Shown here: piece after piece, positions 18,013 to 26,444 of the stretch
How positions within the stretch are numbered: position 1 is the first letter of the stretch
How the letters are laid out: each line of letters begins with the position of its first letter
NCBI GenBank assembly: GCA_963700925.1
Contig: OY969553.1
Span: 1,612,001-1,676,000 of the forward strand
Length of the DNA stretch: 64,000 bases
DNA from: CAWJMD01 sp963700925
GTDB lineage: Bacteria > Actinomycetota > Actinomycetes > Actinomycetales > CAWJMD01
Reading direction: 5' to 3'
Translations under genes and position numbers: made by a program
The notes under the pieces: model-generated
Told to the model about the DNA's origin: nothing
Database searches by the model: none
Seen by the model: only the letters and a program-made list of their open reading frames with translations

Positions 18013-19638
18013 ATGAGCGTTGTCGACCAGCTTGTCGAAGGTCGCGAGGCCTTCGAGCGGCGAGAGTGGGTGGCCGCGTACGACCGGCTGTCCGCTCTCG
18101 ACCGCGAGCAGCTCAGTTCGGACGACATGCTGCGGCTCGCCATGGCCGCCCACCTGTCCGGCGACGACGACGCCTTCGTCCGCGCGCTGCAGCAGGCGTT
18201 CCAGGCCGCGCAGGACGCCGGCGAGCCGCTCGTGGCGGTGCGAATCGCGTTCTGGCTGGGCCTGGTCTTGATCACCGGGGGCGACTTCGCGGTGGGCGGA
18301 GGCTGGGTAGCCCGCGCCCAGCGACTGCTCGCGGACGAGCCGAACGACGTCGTGGAGCGCGGCTACCTGCTGGTCCACGAGATGTTCCAGCACATCGGCC
18401 AGGGCGACTTCCCCGGTGCGATGGAGATCGCTCCCCGCATCACCGAGTACGGACGGGTGTTCAAGGACGCGGACCTGCTCGCCCTTGGCCTGTGCAGCGA
18501 GGGCCGGCTGGTGCTCTACTCGGGCCGGGTGGCGGAAGCTCTCGCGCTGCTGGACGAGGCCATGGTCGAGGTCACGAACTCCGCGGTCACCCCGGTGACC
18601 GCGGGCACCGTGTACTGCTCGATGATCGAAGCCTGTCAGGAGATCTCCGACTTCGCCCGGGTCGCGCAGTGGACTGACGCGCTCACGCGATGGTGCGAGT
18701 CACAGCCCGACCTGGTTCCGTTCACGGGGCAGTGCGCGGTGCATCGAGGTCAGGTCATGCGCGCGCACGGGGCCTTTCCCGCAGCGCTCGAAGAACTCGA
18801 CCACGCGTACCGGCGCTACACCCAACGCGGCCAGCCACCTGCTGCCGGTCTGGCGCTCGCCGAACGCGGAGACATCCTTCGGATGATCGGGGACTACCGC
18901 GACGCCGATGCCGCGTACTCGCAGGCGAGCACCTACGGGCACGACCCCCAGCCCGGGCTCGCTCTGCTCTGGCTCGCACAGGGGCGTCAGGCGGCAGCCG
19001 TCGGAGCGGTTCGACGGCTCTTGCAGGAGACGGGCAACCCGGTCCACCGCTCACAAGTCCTTCCTGCCGCCGTTGACGTTCTGCTGGCTGATGGCGACGT
19101 CGACGCGGCGAGGTCAGCCATGCAGGAGATGGCCCACATCTCGGAGACCTTCGGCTGCACCACCCTTCGGGCCCGCGCGGCTTACAGCGCAGGGTGCGTC
19201 CACCGTGCCGAAGGTGACCACGCCCTCGCACTCGCTGAACTACGGCGCTCTTGGCAGATGTGGTCCGGGCTCGACTCACCGTACGAGGCCGGCCGGGCGC
19301 GACTCATGATCGGCCGCGTCCTGCGGGAACTGGGCGACGAGGACTCGGCGACTGCCGAGTTCACAGCTGCGCGGGCGACCTTCGCCCAGCTCGGCGCCCA
19401 GCCCTGCCTGCGCGAGGTGGAAGACCTGCTGCCGAGGAACCTGCCGGGCGGACTGACGGCACGCGAGGTAGAGGTGCTGCGGCTCGTCGCGGTCGGCAAG
19501 AGCAACCCAGCCATCGCGGCCGAGCTGGTGCTCAGCGAGAAGACCGTGGCGCGCCACCTGAGCAACATCTTCGGCAAGATCGACGTGTCGTCGCGAACCG
19601 CCGCCGCGGCATACGCCTTCGAGCACCGGCTGATCTGA
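18013..19638 (+). CDS. LuxR-family regulator with TPR-like sensor region
   Basis: Residues 1-470 form helical TPR-like repeats (FERREWVAAYDRLSAL, FDAA-like units such as GDFPGAMEIAP and GDYRDADAAYSQA) without a P-loop. The C-terminal 65 residues are a LuxR/NarL HTH: LTAREVEVLRLVAVGKSNPAIAAELVLSEKTVARHLSNIFGKIDVSSRTAA. The protein is 541 residues, shorter than LAL/MalT regulators because the ATPase module is absent. It follows the flavoprotein gene by 38 nt on the same strand and could regulate it or the downstream membrane protein. The effector is unknown. Confidence 0.8.
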   Translation: MSVVDQLVEGREAFERREWVAAYDRLSALDREQLSSDDMLRLAMAAHLSGDDDAFVRALQQAFQAAQDAGEPLVAVRIAFWLGLVLITGGDFAVGGGWVARAQRLLADEPNDVVERGYLLVHEMFQHIGQGDFPGAMEIAPRITEYGRVFKDADLLALGLCSEGRLVLYSGRVAEALALLDEAMVEVTNSAVTPVTAGTVYCSMIEACQEISDFARVAQWTDALTRWCESQPDLVPFTGQCAVHRGQVMRAHGAFPAALEELDHAYRRYTQRGQPPAAGLALAERGDILRMIGDYRDADAAYSQASTYGHDPQPGLALLWLAQGRQAAAVGAVRRLLQETGNPVHRSQVLPAAVDVLLADGDVDAARSAMQEMAHISETFGCTTLRARAAYSAGCVHRAEGDHALALAELRRSWQMWSGLDSPYEAGRARLMIGRVLRELGDEDSATAEFTAARATFAQLGAQPCLREVEDLLPRNLPGGLTAREVEVLRLVAVGKSNPAIAAELVLSEKTVARHLSNIFGKIDVSSRTAAAAYAFEHRLI

Positions 19639-19770
19639 AGCCATGCGCGAAAGCACCCACGGGCGGCGGTCGCGGGATGGGCGGCTCGCCCGATGAGACG
19701 GGGCCTCTGGTCTTCCTAGCGTTGGGATGTGGGGTCACGGCGACCTCGTCCCGACTCGCAGGAGGAGACC

Positions 19771-20451
19771 ATGAGCGCATCGAGCATCACCAGGCACGCG
19801 TCCCTGCCAACTGACCGGGCACCGCGCATGGTCCGCATCTCGGCGATCGCGGGCATCGCAGGCCCGGTCCTGTTCACGCTGACCTTCCTTGTGCAGGAAG
19901 CATTCCGGCGCGCGGAGTTCGACCCGATCGCCGAACCGGTGAGCGCGCTCGAGGCCGGCCCGAACGGCTGGGTCCAGCAGGTCAACTTCGTCGTGTGCGG
20001 GCTGCTGCTGCTGACGTTCGCCGTCGGGCTCCACCGTGGCCTCGCACCCACCCGGATGGGGGCTCTGGGCCCAGCCATCCTCGGCGTGGCGTCGACCGGC
20101 ATGCTGCTCGCCGCTGCGTTCCCGCTGCGCGAGGACGCCGCCGGCGTGACGTACGACCCGGGCGGCCACTTCGTCAGCGGCGTGACGTTCTTCTTCGGGT
20201 CGTCCATCGCCCTGCTCGTGCTGTCGCGTCGCCTCGCGCACGACCCGCGGATGCGCGGAGTGTCCACCTACACAGCGGTGTGTGGCGTCCTCGCTCTGGT
20301 CGGCGTGGTCGTGTTCGTCCGCCTGGTGCTGCCCGACGGTGCACCCCTGCACGACCACGCGGGGCTGGCCCAGCGAATGATCATCCTGCTCGTGACGTTC
20401 CCCTGCCTGGTCACGATGGCGGTTCGACTGCGGCGCGTCACTCAGTCATGA
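19771..20451 (+). CDS. DUF998-type integral membrane protein
   Basis: The 226-residue protein has about six membrane segments (ISAIAGIAGPVLFTLTFLVQE, VNFVVCGLLLLTFAVGL, ILGVASTGMLLAAAFPL, FFFGSSIALLVL, AVCGVLALVGVVVFVRLVL, MIILLVTFPCLVTMAV). The motif FDPIAEPVSALEAGPNGWVQQ after the first helix is characteristic of DUF998 proteins. No function is established for this family. The ATG at 19771 sits 5 nt after AGGAGGAG, a near-perfect ribosome-binding site. The gene end overlaps the convergent methyltransferase-like gene by 10 nt. Confidence 0.75.
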   Translation: MSASSITRHASLPTDRAPRMVRISAIAGIAGPVLFTLTFLVQEAFRRAEFDPIAEPVSALEAGPNGWVQQVNFVVCGLLLLTFAVGLHRGLAPTRMGALGPAILGVASTGMLLAAAFPLREDAAGVTYDPGGHFVSGVTFFFGSSIALLVLSRRLAHDPRMRGVSTYTAVCGVLALVGVVVFVRLVLPDGAPLHDHAGLAQRMIILLVTFPCLVTMAVRLRRVTQS

Positions 20452-20906
20452 CCGACGTGGGCACGTCGCGGCCTGGGTAGGTAGCGGGGGACGCGCCTCG
20501 CGTAGTCCGTTGCCTCGGTGCCGAACTCGGCCGCGAGCTGCTGCTCTTCACGCAGCACGGCCCGGTGAACGAGACCGAACGCCGCAGGCCAGGTCGCGAT
20601 CACCCACGGAGAACGAAGGCCGAGCCCGACACCGAGGTGGACCAGGCTCCAGCCGACGTACATCGGGTTGCGGGAGTGCGCGTACGAGCCAGTGGTCACG
20701 AGGGCATCCGGGTGCTCGATGTCGCCGGAACCTCGCGCCACGACCGCCCAGCCGTTCAGTGCCACTCCCGCTGCCAGCAAGGGCCAGCCGAGACGCGAGA
20801 CCCTTGCTGGTAGATGGCTACTGGTGCGGGACTGCAGCACGAGTCCGGCCAGCATGGCGACCACGTGCTCTGCCGGAAAGGGAAGGCGGGCCCACAACGC
20901 CGACAT
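20442..20906 (-). CDS. Isoprenylcysteine carboxylmethyltransferase-like membrane protein
   Basis: The 154-residue protein has several membrane helices and the ICMT/PEMT signature in its C-terminal half: LVTTGSYAHSRNPMYVGWSLVHLG, then VLREEQQLAAEFGTEATDYARRVPRYLP. In this family the RNPMY motif and the EE pair bind S-adenosylmethionine at the membrane surface. Prokaryotic members rarely have known substrates, and some methylate lipids or isoprenoid-derived acids. It lies convergent to the DUF998 gene with overlapping 3' ends. Confidence 0.75.
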   Translation of the reverse strand: MSALWARLPFPAEHVVAMLAGLVLQSRTSSHLPARVSRLGWPLLAAGVALNGWAVVARGSGDIEHPDALVTTGSYAHSRNPMYVGWSLVHLGVGLGLRSPWVIATWPAAFGLVHRAVLREEQQLAAEFGTEATDYARRVPRYLPRPRRAHVGHD

Positions 20907-20957
20907 GATCAGACGGTAGCGACCCCGCCCGTGCGGCGACGGGTCAGCCTGCGGAGG

Positions 20958-22337
20958 TCAGCGCTCCTCACACGGTGAGCCGACGACCCGGCCCGCCGGC
21001 AGGTCCAGCCATGCCGGCAGCTCGCGCCGATCGTCAACGGGCGCGAACCGGCCATCGACGCGGTGGTACCGCAGCGCCGGTCCCTGCTCGACGATCGAAC
21101 GGATCGCTGCGACCAGCCGGTCGACGTCTTCGCTCGATGACCCGACGCCGAGACTGGCGCGCACCGCCCCGTCCTCGAGCCCGATGCGGCGCAGCAGCGG
21201 GTGCGCGCAGAACTTGCCGTCGCGCACCCCGATGCCGTGCTCGGCGGAGAGGACGGCGGCTACGAGGCCGGCGTCGAGATCGGCGACGGTGAAGGGGACG
21301 ACCCCGATCGTCGAACGGCTCTCGACCCAGATGCTGTGCACGCGAACGCCGTCCACCGTTTTCAAGCCCTCGACGAGACGCTCGCGCAGTGCCGACTCGT
21401 GCACCTCGAGAGCACCGTCGGGCAGTGCCTCGATGGCGTCGCACGCCGCCGCGAGCGCGACCGCGCCGAGCACGTTCGGTGTGCCGGCCTCGTGGCGTGC
21501 GGGAGCAGGGGCCCAGACCACGTCGTCGAGGTCGACAGACTGCACAGCCCCGCCGCCCGCCAGATAGGGCTCCGCCGCGTCGAGCCAGTCGCGGCGACCG
21601 ACGAGCGCACCCGAGCCGAAGGGTGCGTAGAGCTTGTGGCCCGACAGGGCGAGGTAGTCGATGTCACTGCCGGACAACGAGATCCGACGGTGAGGTGCGA
21701 GCTGAGCGGCATCGACTGCGATGCGCGCCCCGTAGCGGTGCGCCAGCTCGGCGAGCTCGGCGACGGGCAGCTCCTCCCCCGTGACGTTGGAGGCGCCCGT
21801 GACCGCGACCAGTGCGGCGGGTGCCTCCGCGAGCGCGGCCTCGACGGCCGCCAGGGTGCGCTCGACGGTGCTCGACACCCCGACGACGCGGTGGGCGCCC
21901 GCCGTCCACGGAAGGAGGTTGGCGTGGTGCTCGATCTCCAGCACCACCACGTCGCCGGCCCCTTCAGGCACCGCGCGGGCGAGCAGGTTCAGGGCGTCAG
22001 TCGTGTTGCGGACGAGAACCAGCACGTCGTCGTCACGGGCTCCGACGAAGCGCGCCACCCGCGCGCGGGCGCCCTCGTAGAGGCGCGAGCTGACCTGGGA
22101 CGCCCATCCGGCGCCTCGGTGCACCGAGGAGTAGAACGGCAGCGCCTGCTCGACACGGTCGGCGACCACGCGCAGGGCCGGCGCGCTGGCTGCGTAGTCG
22201 AGGTTGGCGTACTTGGCGGTCCCCCCGGTCGCCAGCGGCACGCGGAGGTCTCCTCCCACCACCTCAGCGAGGGGTGGAACCGGCGCGCCAGAGGAGGCAG
22301 TCGAAGGAGTGCGGTGGAGTTCGGTAGCCGTGCTCAT
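20958..22337 (-). CDS. Class V aminotransferase / cysteine desulfurase-like protein
   Basis: The 459-residue PLP enzyme carries YANLDYAASAPALRVV at the N-terminus, the PLP-phosphate region VRNTTDALNLLA, the cofactor-His EIEHHANLLPW, DAAQLAPHRR with the cofactor-binding Asp, and the Schiff-base lysine in LALSGHKLYAPFGSG. A conserved FCAHPLL segment replaces the flexible desulfurase loop. The ATG at 22337 lies 38-150 nt downstream of a SAM-IV type riboswitch on the same strand, which ties expression to S-adenosylmethionine and hence to sulfur metabolism. It may be a desulfurase or C-S lyase rather than the housekeeping IscS (inference). Confidence 0.82.
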   Translation of the reverse strand: MSTATELHRTPSTASSGAPVPPLAEVVGGDLRVPLATGGTAKYANLDYAASAPALRVVADRVEQALPFYSSVHRGAGWASQVSSRLYEGARARVARFVGARDDDVLVLVRNTTDALNLLARAVPEGAGDVVVLEIEHHANLLPWTAGAHRVVGVSSTVERTLAAVEAALAEAPAALVAVTGASNVTGEELPVAELAELAHRYGARIAVDAAQLAPHRRISLSGSDIDYLALSGHKLYAPFGSGALVGRRDWLDAAEPYLAGGGAVQSVDLDDVVWAPAPARHEAGTPNVLGAVALAAACDAIEALPDGALEVHESALRERLVEGLKTVDGVRVHSIWVESRSTIGVVPFTVADLDAGLVAAVLSAEHGIGVRDGKFCAHPLLRRIGLEDGAVRASLGVGSSSEDVDRLVAAIRSIVEQGPALRYHRVDGRFAPVDDRRELPAWLDLPAGRVVGSPCEER

Positions 22338-22374
22338 CGTGGAAGTCCTCGTGGTCCGGGACCCCCTCGGGGTC

Positions 22375-22485
22375 CGCACTTGCCACGCCCCTACGGCGCG
22401 ACCAGGTCGTCACCCGGGGCACCCCACCGCGGAGGAGGGTTGCCGGCCAGCGAGCCGGGGCTTGACGCTGGCGCTCATGACCTGG
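22375..22485 (-). promoter_or_regulatory. SAM-IV type riboswitch
   Basis: Read on the minus strand, the leader starts with CCAGGTC (22485-22479), which pairs perfectly with GACCTGG (22408-22402) as P1. Between them lie CATGAGCGCCAGC, AAGCCCCGGCT, GGCCGGCAACCCTCC and GGTGGGGTGCCCCGGGTGA, which are the conserved S-adenosylmethionine-binding core as I remember it for the actinobacterial SAM-IV class. A further G-rich arm downstream fits the extra pseudoknot of that class. It sits directly before the class V aminotransferase gene and should switch it off when SAM is plentiful. Confidence 0.82.
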
Positions 22486-22560
22486 TTCCAGGGTACGGAC
22501 GCGTGCGTCGAAGTCCACCGGCTGAACGACATGTCTCACCGACCGGGACGGCAGCCGGAA

Positions 22561-23181
22561 CTAATCGGTGCGAAGCAGCCACCGCGACAGCGCGGCCAGG
22601 TCGCTGATGCGCTGGTCGCCGTCCAGTCCCTTCAGTGCCGCAGTCCTCGCACCCGCGGCGCGTCCCGCCTGGAGTCCGACCTCGGCGTCCTCGACGACGA
22701 GGCAGTGCGCCGGCGGCACGTCCAGCAGCTCAGCGGCACGCAGGTAGCCCTCCGGATCCGGCTTGCCTGCGCGGACGTCTTCGAACGTGACGAGGACGGG
22801 AGGGTCGATCGAGACGGCACCGAGCCGCGCCTTCGCCAGACGCATGTCGGCGCTGGTCACGACCGCCCACGGCAGCCGCAGCCGGGAGAGGGTCTCCAGC
22901 AGCTCGTGCGCGCCGCGGGTCGGCACGACATCGGACAGGTCGTCGTACTGCAGCGTCAGCTGCCTGGCGGCCGACGCATCGACGGCCTCGGCGTCCAGCA
23001 TCGGCAGCAGCCGGCGAACGGTGCTGTGTGCCGGACTGCCGTGGGCGATCGCCAGGGCGGCTTCGGCATCGACCTGGTACTCGTCCGCCCACGACCGCCA
23101 GGCCCGCTCCACAGCCGCGTCGGAGTCGACCAGCGTGCCGTCCATGTCGAGCAGTACGGCGTCGATCTTCCACCCGTCCAC
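22561..23181 (-). CDS. HAD-superfamily phosphatase (sugar-phosphatase/beta-PGM subfamily)
   Basis: The 206-residue protein shows all HAD motifs: LLDMDGTLVDSD with nucleophile Asp12 and Asp14, motif II VVTSADM, the motif III lysine in RAGKPDPEGYL, and motif IV VVEDAEVGLQAG. A helical cap lies between motifs I and II, as in subfamily IA sugar-phosphate and phosphoglucomutase-like enzymes. The GTG start at 23181 has AGGAGG 4 nt upstream. The 9-bp-arm palindrome between this gene and the divergent ROK repressor suggests sugar-controlled expression. The substrate is probably a sugar phosphate, but this is unproven. Confidence 0.82.
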   Translation of the reverse strand: MDGWKIDAVLLDMDGTLVDSDAAVERAWRSWADEYQVDAEAALAIAHGSPAHSTVRRLLPMLDAEAVDASAARQLTLQYDDLSDVVPTRGAHELLETLSRLRLPWAVVTSADMRLAKARLGAVSIDPPVLVTFEDVRAGKPDPEGYLRAAELLDVPPAHCLVVEDAEVGLQAGRAAGARTAALKGLDGDQRISDLAALSRWLLRTD

Positions 23182-23192
23182 CGAACCTCCTA

Positions 23193-23215
23193 TTATCCTC
23201 GTGGAACGAGGATAA
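23193..23215. promoter_or_regulatory. Palindromic operator between HAD phosphatase and ROK regulator
   Basis: The sequence is a perfect inverted repeat, TTATCCTCG / TGGAA / CGAGGATAA, with 9-bp arms and a 5-bp centre. It lies 11 nt upstream of the HAD gene start and 17 nt upstream of the ROK gene start, on top of the divergent promoter or leader region. The adjacent ROK-family repressor is the natural candidate to bind it. Confidence 0.6.
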
Positions 23216-23232
23216 GGCGGTGACCCCCTCCG

Positions 23233-24414
23233 ATGGCAAGGCCCCTGACCGAGCGGTCCGGAACCGCGCGTTGGCATACGGCTGCGCGGGTGCTGAATCA
23301 GGTGCGCCGGCATCCCCAGATCACTCGCGCGTCGATGGCGCAGTCGCTGCAGCTGACGAGTGGGCAGGCGACGGAGGTCACTGCCCGGCTGCGTTCGCTA
23401 CGTCTGCTGACCGAGACGCCGGCTCCACCATATGGACGCGGACGTCCCACCACTGTCCTCCAGCCGCACCCGAAAGGGCCTCTCGTTCTGGCGGTCGACC
23501 TCAGGCAGGAGGACTGGAGGTCAGCATTGGTGACTATCGACGGGCGGATGCACGACCTTCGGGAACGCCGACACCGAAGTCGCGAGCCCCGAACGGTTCT
23601 CGGCGCCATTCGCCGGGGTGTCACTCGGGCCGCGAGCCGGTACCCGGGCCGGATTCGAGCCGTGTCCCTCGCGGCGGCCGGCACCGTCCACGACGGCCGT
23701 CTCGTGCAGGCCGCCACACTCGACTGGGGCCCAGTCGATCTCACCGTCGTGACCAAGGGCTCAGGCGTGCGACTGCTGCTCGGCAACGACGCGACGCTCG
23801 CAGGGGTGGCCGAGGCGCGAACTGGCGCGGCGTCCGCAGCAACCACCGCGCTGCACCTGCTGGTCGCTGTCGGGGTCGGCGGCACGGTGACCATCGACGG
23901 GCTGCCCCTCACCGGCGCGCACGGCGCCGGCGGCGAGTACGGGCACCTCCCGTTCGGAGACCCGAGCGTCAGGTGCCCCTGTGGCGCCTACGGCTGTTGG
24001 GATCTCGACGTGGACGGCCGCGCGCTGGCACGCCATCTCGACGCCCCGCGTCCCGACGACCCGCGCACCTTCGCCCGCCAGGTGCTCGCCCGCTGCGCCG
24101 ACGACCCGCGCGCCGCTCAGGCCGTGTCCACCGTCGCGTCCGCGCTGGGTCGGGGGGTCGCCGGCCTGGTCAACGCGCACGACCCCGACGTCGTGACCTT
24201 GGGCGGGCTCGCCGTCCCTCTGAGAAGTGAGGCCGCGACGTCCTTCGACACGGCATACACCCACGGGCTGATGGCTTTTCACCGCACCGAGCCGCCACCT
24301 GTCGTTGACGCGGCCCACGGCGACGACGGGCCTCTGCAGGGCGCCGCCATCCTCGGCTTGGACGACGTCACCACCGAGGTCGCCATCGCCGCGTGGGCCG
24401 CTGACCTGTCATAG
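23233..24414 (+). CDS. ROK-family transcriptional regulator
   Basis: The 393-residue protein has an N-terminal winged-helix region (ARVLNQVRRHPQITRASMAQSLQLTSGQATEVTARL) followed by an ROK sugar-kinase-like domain. That domain shows GNDATLAGVAEARTG, LLVAVGVGGTVTIDG, GAGGEYGHLPFG and the zinc-type CPCGAYGCWD. The usual Glu of the CxCGxxGCxE motif is Asp here. The kinase fold senses a sugar and controls DNA binding. It is divergent from the HAD phosphatase and flanks a perfect palindrome, so autoregulation and control of the phosphatase are likely. Confidence 0.85.
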   Translation: MARPLTERSGTARWHTAARVLNQVRRHPQITRASMAQSLQLTSGQATEVTARLRSLRLLTETPAPPYGRGRPTTVLQPHPKGPLVLAVDLRQEDWRSALVTIDGRMHDLRERRHRSREPRTVLGAIRRGVTRAASRYPGRIRAVSLAAAGTVHDGRLVQAATLDWGPVDLTVVTKGSGVRLLLGNDATLAGVAEARTGAASAATTALHLLVAVGVGGTVTIDGLPLTGAHGAGGEYGHLPFGDPSVRCPCGAYGCWDLDVDGRALARHLDAPRPDDPRTFARQVLARCADDPRAAQAVSTVASALGRGVAGLVNAHDPDVVTLGGLAVPLRSEAATSFDTAYTHGLMAFHRTEPPPVVDAAHGDDGPLQGAAILGLDDVTTEVAIAAWAADLS

Positions 24415-24474
24415 GCGACGCGTGACGCCCGAGGTCGGGTGGCGGCAGTCGTCACCCGGGCGCACCATCGGCCC

Positions 24475-25527
24475 ATGCCCCGACTGCGCCGCACCTCGCC
24501 CAGCCAGCCCGGCTGGTCACGCCGTCGCCAGGGCAAGGGCTTCGTCTACCTGAGCTCAGACGGTGACCGCCTGAACGACGCGGAGATCGCGCGCTGCCGA
24601 GCGCTGGTGATCCCGCCGGCGTGGGAGCAGGTCTGGATCTGCCCGTGGCCGAACGGCCACCTGCAGGCCGTCGGCACCGACGACGCCGGACGGCGGCAGT
24701 ACCTGTACCACCCCGAGTGGAGGGTGCAGCGCGACAAGGCCAAGCACGACCGGGTGCTCACGGTGGCGGCGCGACTGCCGCGGGCACGCAAGCAGGTGGC
24801 CGAGCACCTCGGCCTGGACGGGATGCCGCGCGAGAAGACGCTCGCCACGGCGTTCCGGCTGCTCGACCTGGGCTTCTTCCGCATCGGTGGCGAGTCGTAC
24901 GCCGAGCAGTACGGCAGCTACGGGCTGGCGACGATCGGCAAGGAGCACGTCCGCCTCGAAGGCGATGACGTGGTCTTCGAGTACACCGCCAAGTCGGGCC
25001 AGGAGCGCTACGTGGCGCTCGCCGACGAGGACGTCCTGGCGGCCGTGAGCACGCTCAAGCGCCGGCGCGGAGGAGGCGACCGCCTGCTCGCTTACCGCAA
25101 CGGCACCAGGTGGCGTGCCGTCGACAGCGACGACATCAACGAGTACGTGAAGGAGGTCGTCGGCGGAGAGGTGTCCGCGAAGGACTTCCGCACGTGGCAC
25201 GGGACCGTCCTCGCCGCCGTCGCCCTCGCAGTGTCCACCGAGAGCGCTACGTCGAAAACCGCTCGCCGCCGGGCGATCTCGAGGGCGATGACGGAGGTCT
25301 CGGAGTACCTCGGCAACACCCCGGCGGTGTGCCGGTCGAGCTACGTCGACCCGCGGGTGGTCGACCTGTTCGAGGACGGCACCACCGTCGCCCACGCCTT
25401 GCGCCGTCTCGGTGAGGACACCGCGGTCGGGCAGCCCGCGACGCACGGACCCATGGAGCGCGCGGTGCTCGCGATGCTGCGGCGACCCCCGAAGGCTGCC
25501 GAGCGCGCCGCACGCCGCAAGACCTGA
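24475..25527 (+). CDS. Type IB DNA topoisomerase
   Basis: The 350-residue protein belongs to the small poxvirus-like bacterial topoisomerase IB family. The N-terminal domain has GKGFVYLSSDG and PPAWEQVWICPWPNGHLQAVG. The catalytic domain shows Arg136 (FFRIGGESYAEQYGSYGLAT), Lys173 (YTAKSGQERYV), Arg239 and His242 (KDFRTWHGTVLA) and the nucleophile Tyr290 (CRSSYVDPRVVDLF). It relaxes supercoils by making a 3'-phosphotyrosine nick. The gene stands alone and ends at a strong hairpin shared with the convergent ABC permease gene. Confidence 0.92.
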   Translation: MPRLRRTSPSQPGWSRRRQGKGFVYLSSDGDRLNDAEIARCRALVIPPAWEQVWICPWPNGHLQAVGTDDAGRRQYLYHPEWRVQRDKAKHDRVLTVAARLPRARKQVAEHLGLDGMPREKTLATAFRLLDLGFFRIGGESYAEQYGSYGLATIGKEHVRLEGDDVVFEYTAKSGQERYVALADEDVLAAVSTLKRRRGGGDRLLAYRNGTRWRAVDSDDINEYVKEVVGGEVSAKDFRTWHGTVLAAVALAVSTESATSKTARRRAISRAMTEVSEYLGNTPAVCRSSYVDPRVVDLFEDGTTVAHALRRLGEDTAVGQPATHGPMERAVLAMLRRPPKAAERAARRKT

Positions 25528-25540
25528 CCCCTCTACCGCA

Positions 25541-25596
25541 ATTCGCCGCCTTCTCGTGGTGCGGACGCACCCGCGAACCACGAGAAGACGGCGAAT
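25541..25596. terminator. Bidirectional terminator-like hairpin
   Basis: Two 20-nt arms (25541-25560 and 25577-25596) are complementary except for one position and enclose a 16-nt loop. The hairpin sits between the 3' ends of the convergent topoisomerase and ABC permease genes. There is no U-tract on either side, as is common in actinomycetes, so it is termination by position and stem strength only. Confidence 0.65.
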
Positions 25597-25616
25597 GGGG
25601 AGGACTGCCGAGCCGG

Positions 25617-26444
25617 CTACTTCGCCTCGCGGCGCATGCTCAGCACGATCCCCACAACCAGCGGCACGAAGACCCAGACCGTCAGCGCCAGAGCGATCTT
25701 CGGCACGGAGGTGTAGATGTCCTGAGTGGCGATCTGGTCCATCGCCGACCACACGTCCAGCCACTCGGACTTGGTGCCGAACACCTCCGGTCCCGCCACC
25801 GCCCAACCGGTCGGTAGCACGTAGTAGGCCACCAGCCCCACCGCGGTGTTGCCGGCCAGTGCCCCGACCCCGAAGGCCATCATGAGGTTGAGGACGGTCA
25901 TGATCGCGAGTCCGGTGACTGCGTCGACGCTCCCGACCCAGATGGCCGTCTCGCCGGTGATCGCAGCTCCGGCGATCACCCCCAGCGCGGTGAGTGCCGC
26001 CACCACCGCCGAGGCAGCGACGCCCAGCAGCACCGCGGCCAGGACCTTGGCCGTGATCACGCGTCCGCGGCGAGGCACCAGCGTGAAGGTCGAGAGGGCC
26101 GTGCGCTGCGACCATTCCGACGTCATGGCCATCACACCGATCACGGGCAACAGCAGCATCACCCCGATCGTCACGTTGCCCAGGTACCCGGTGAACGCGA
26201 CGTCCGCCTGGTCGGCCTTGAACAGTCGGTAGCCCAGCGCCGCAACGGCAAGCCCGAGGATCGCGAGCATCACCCACAGGCCCGAGCGTGTGTCGAGGCT
26301 CTTGCGCAGCTCCATCCGCACCAGGCGCGACATGGACGGTCCGGGGGCCTCGAGGGCCGCGCTCGCGTCGCGCACCGGCGAGAGGGAGGTGTTCAGGTCA
26401 GGCAGCTTCTCGAGGCTGGCCGCCCCGGCGGCGATGACGGTCAT
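25617..26444 (-). CDS. ABC-2 type transporter permease
   Basis: The 275-residue protein has an N-terminal cytoplasmic stretch (RLVRMELRKSLDTRSG) and about six membrane segments (LWVMLAILGLAVAALGYRL, IGVMLLLPVIGVMAM, AAVLLGVAASAVVAALTALGV, MTVLNLMMAFGVGALAG, LVAYYVLPTGWAV, LTVWVFVPLVVGIVL). TSEWSQRTALSTFTLVPRR is typical of ABC-2 exporters such as drug or bacteriocin efflux pumps. It overlaps the ATPase gene by 4 nt (ATGA) and is divergent from a two-component system that may control it. Confidence 0.85.
   Translation of the reverse strand: MTVIAAGAASLEKLPDLNTSLSPVRDASAALEAPGPSMSRLVRMELRKSLDTRSGLWVMLAILGLAVAALGYRLFKADQADVAFTGYLGNVTIGVMLLLPVIGVMAMTSEWSQRTALSTFTLVPRRGRVITAKVLAAVLLGVAASAVVAALTALGVIAGAAITGETAIWVGSVDAVTGLAIMTVLNLMMAFGVGALAGNTAVGLVAYYVLPTGWAVAGPEVFGTKSEWLDVWSAMDQIATQDIYTSVPKIALALTVWVFVPLVVGIVLSMRREAK

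Noticed and set aside
24556..26277. 573-codon minus-strand open frame
   Set aside because: Runs across the topoisomerase gene antisense and out of frame through the permease gene; composition is non-protein-like.
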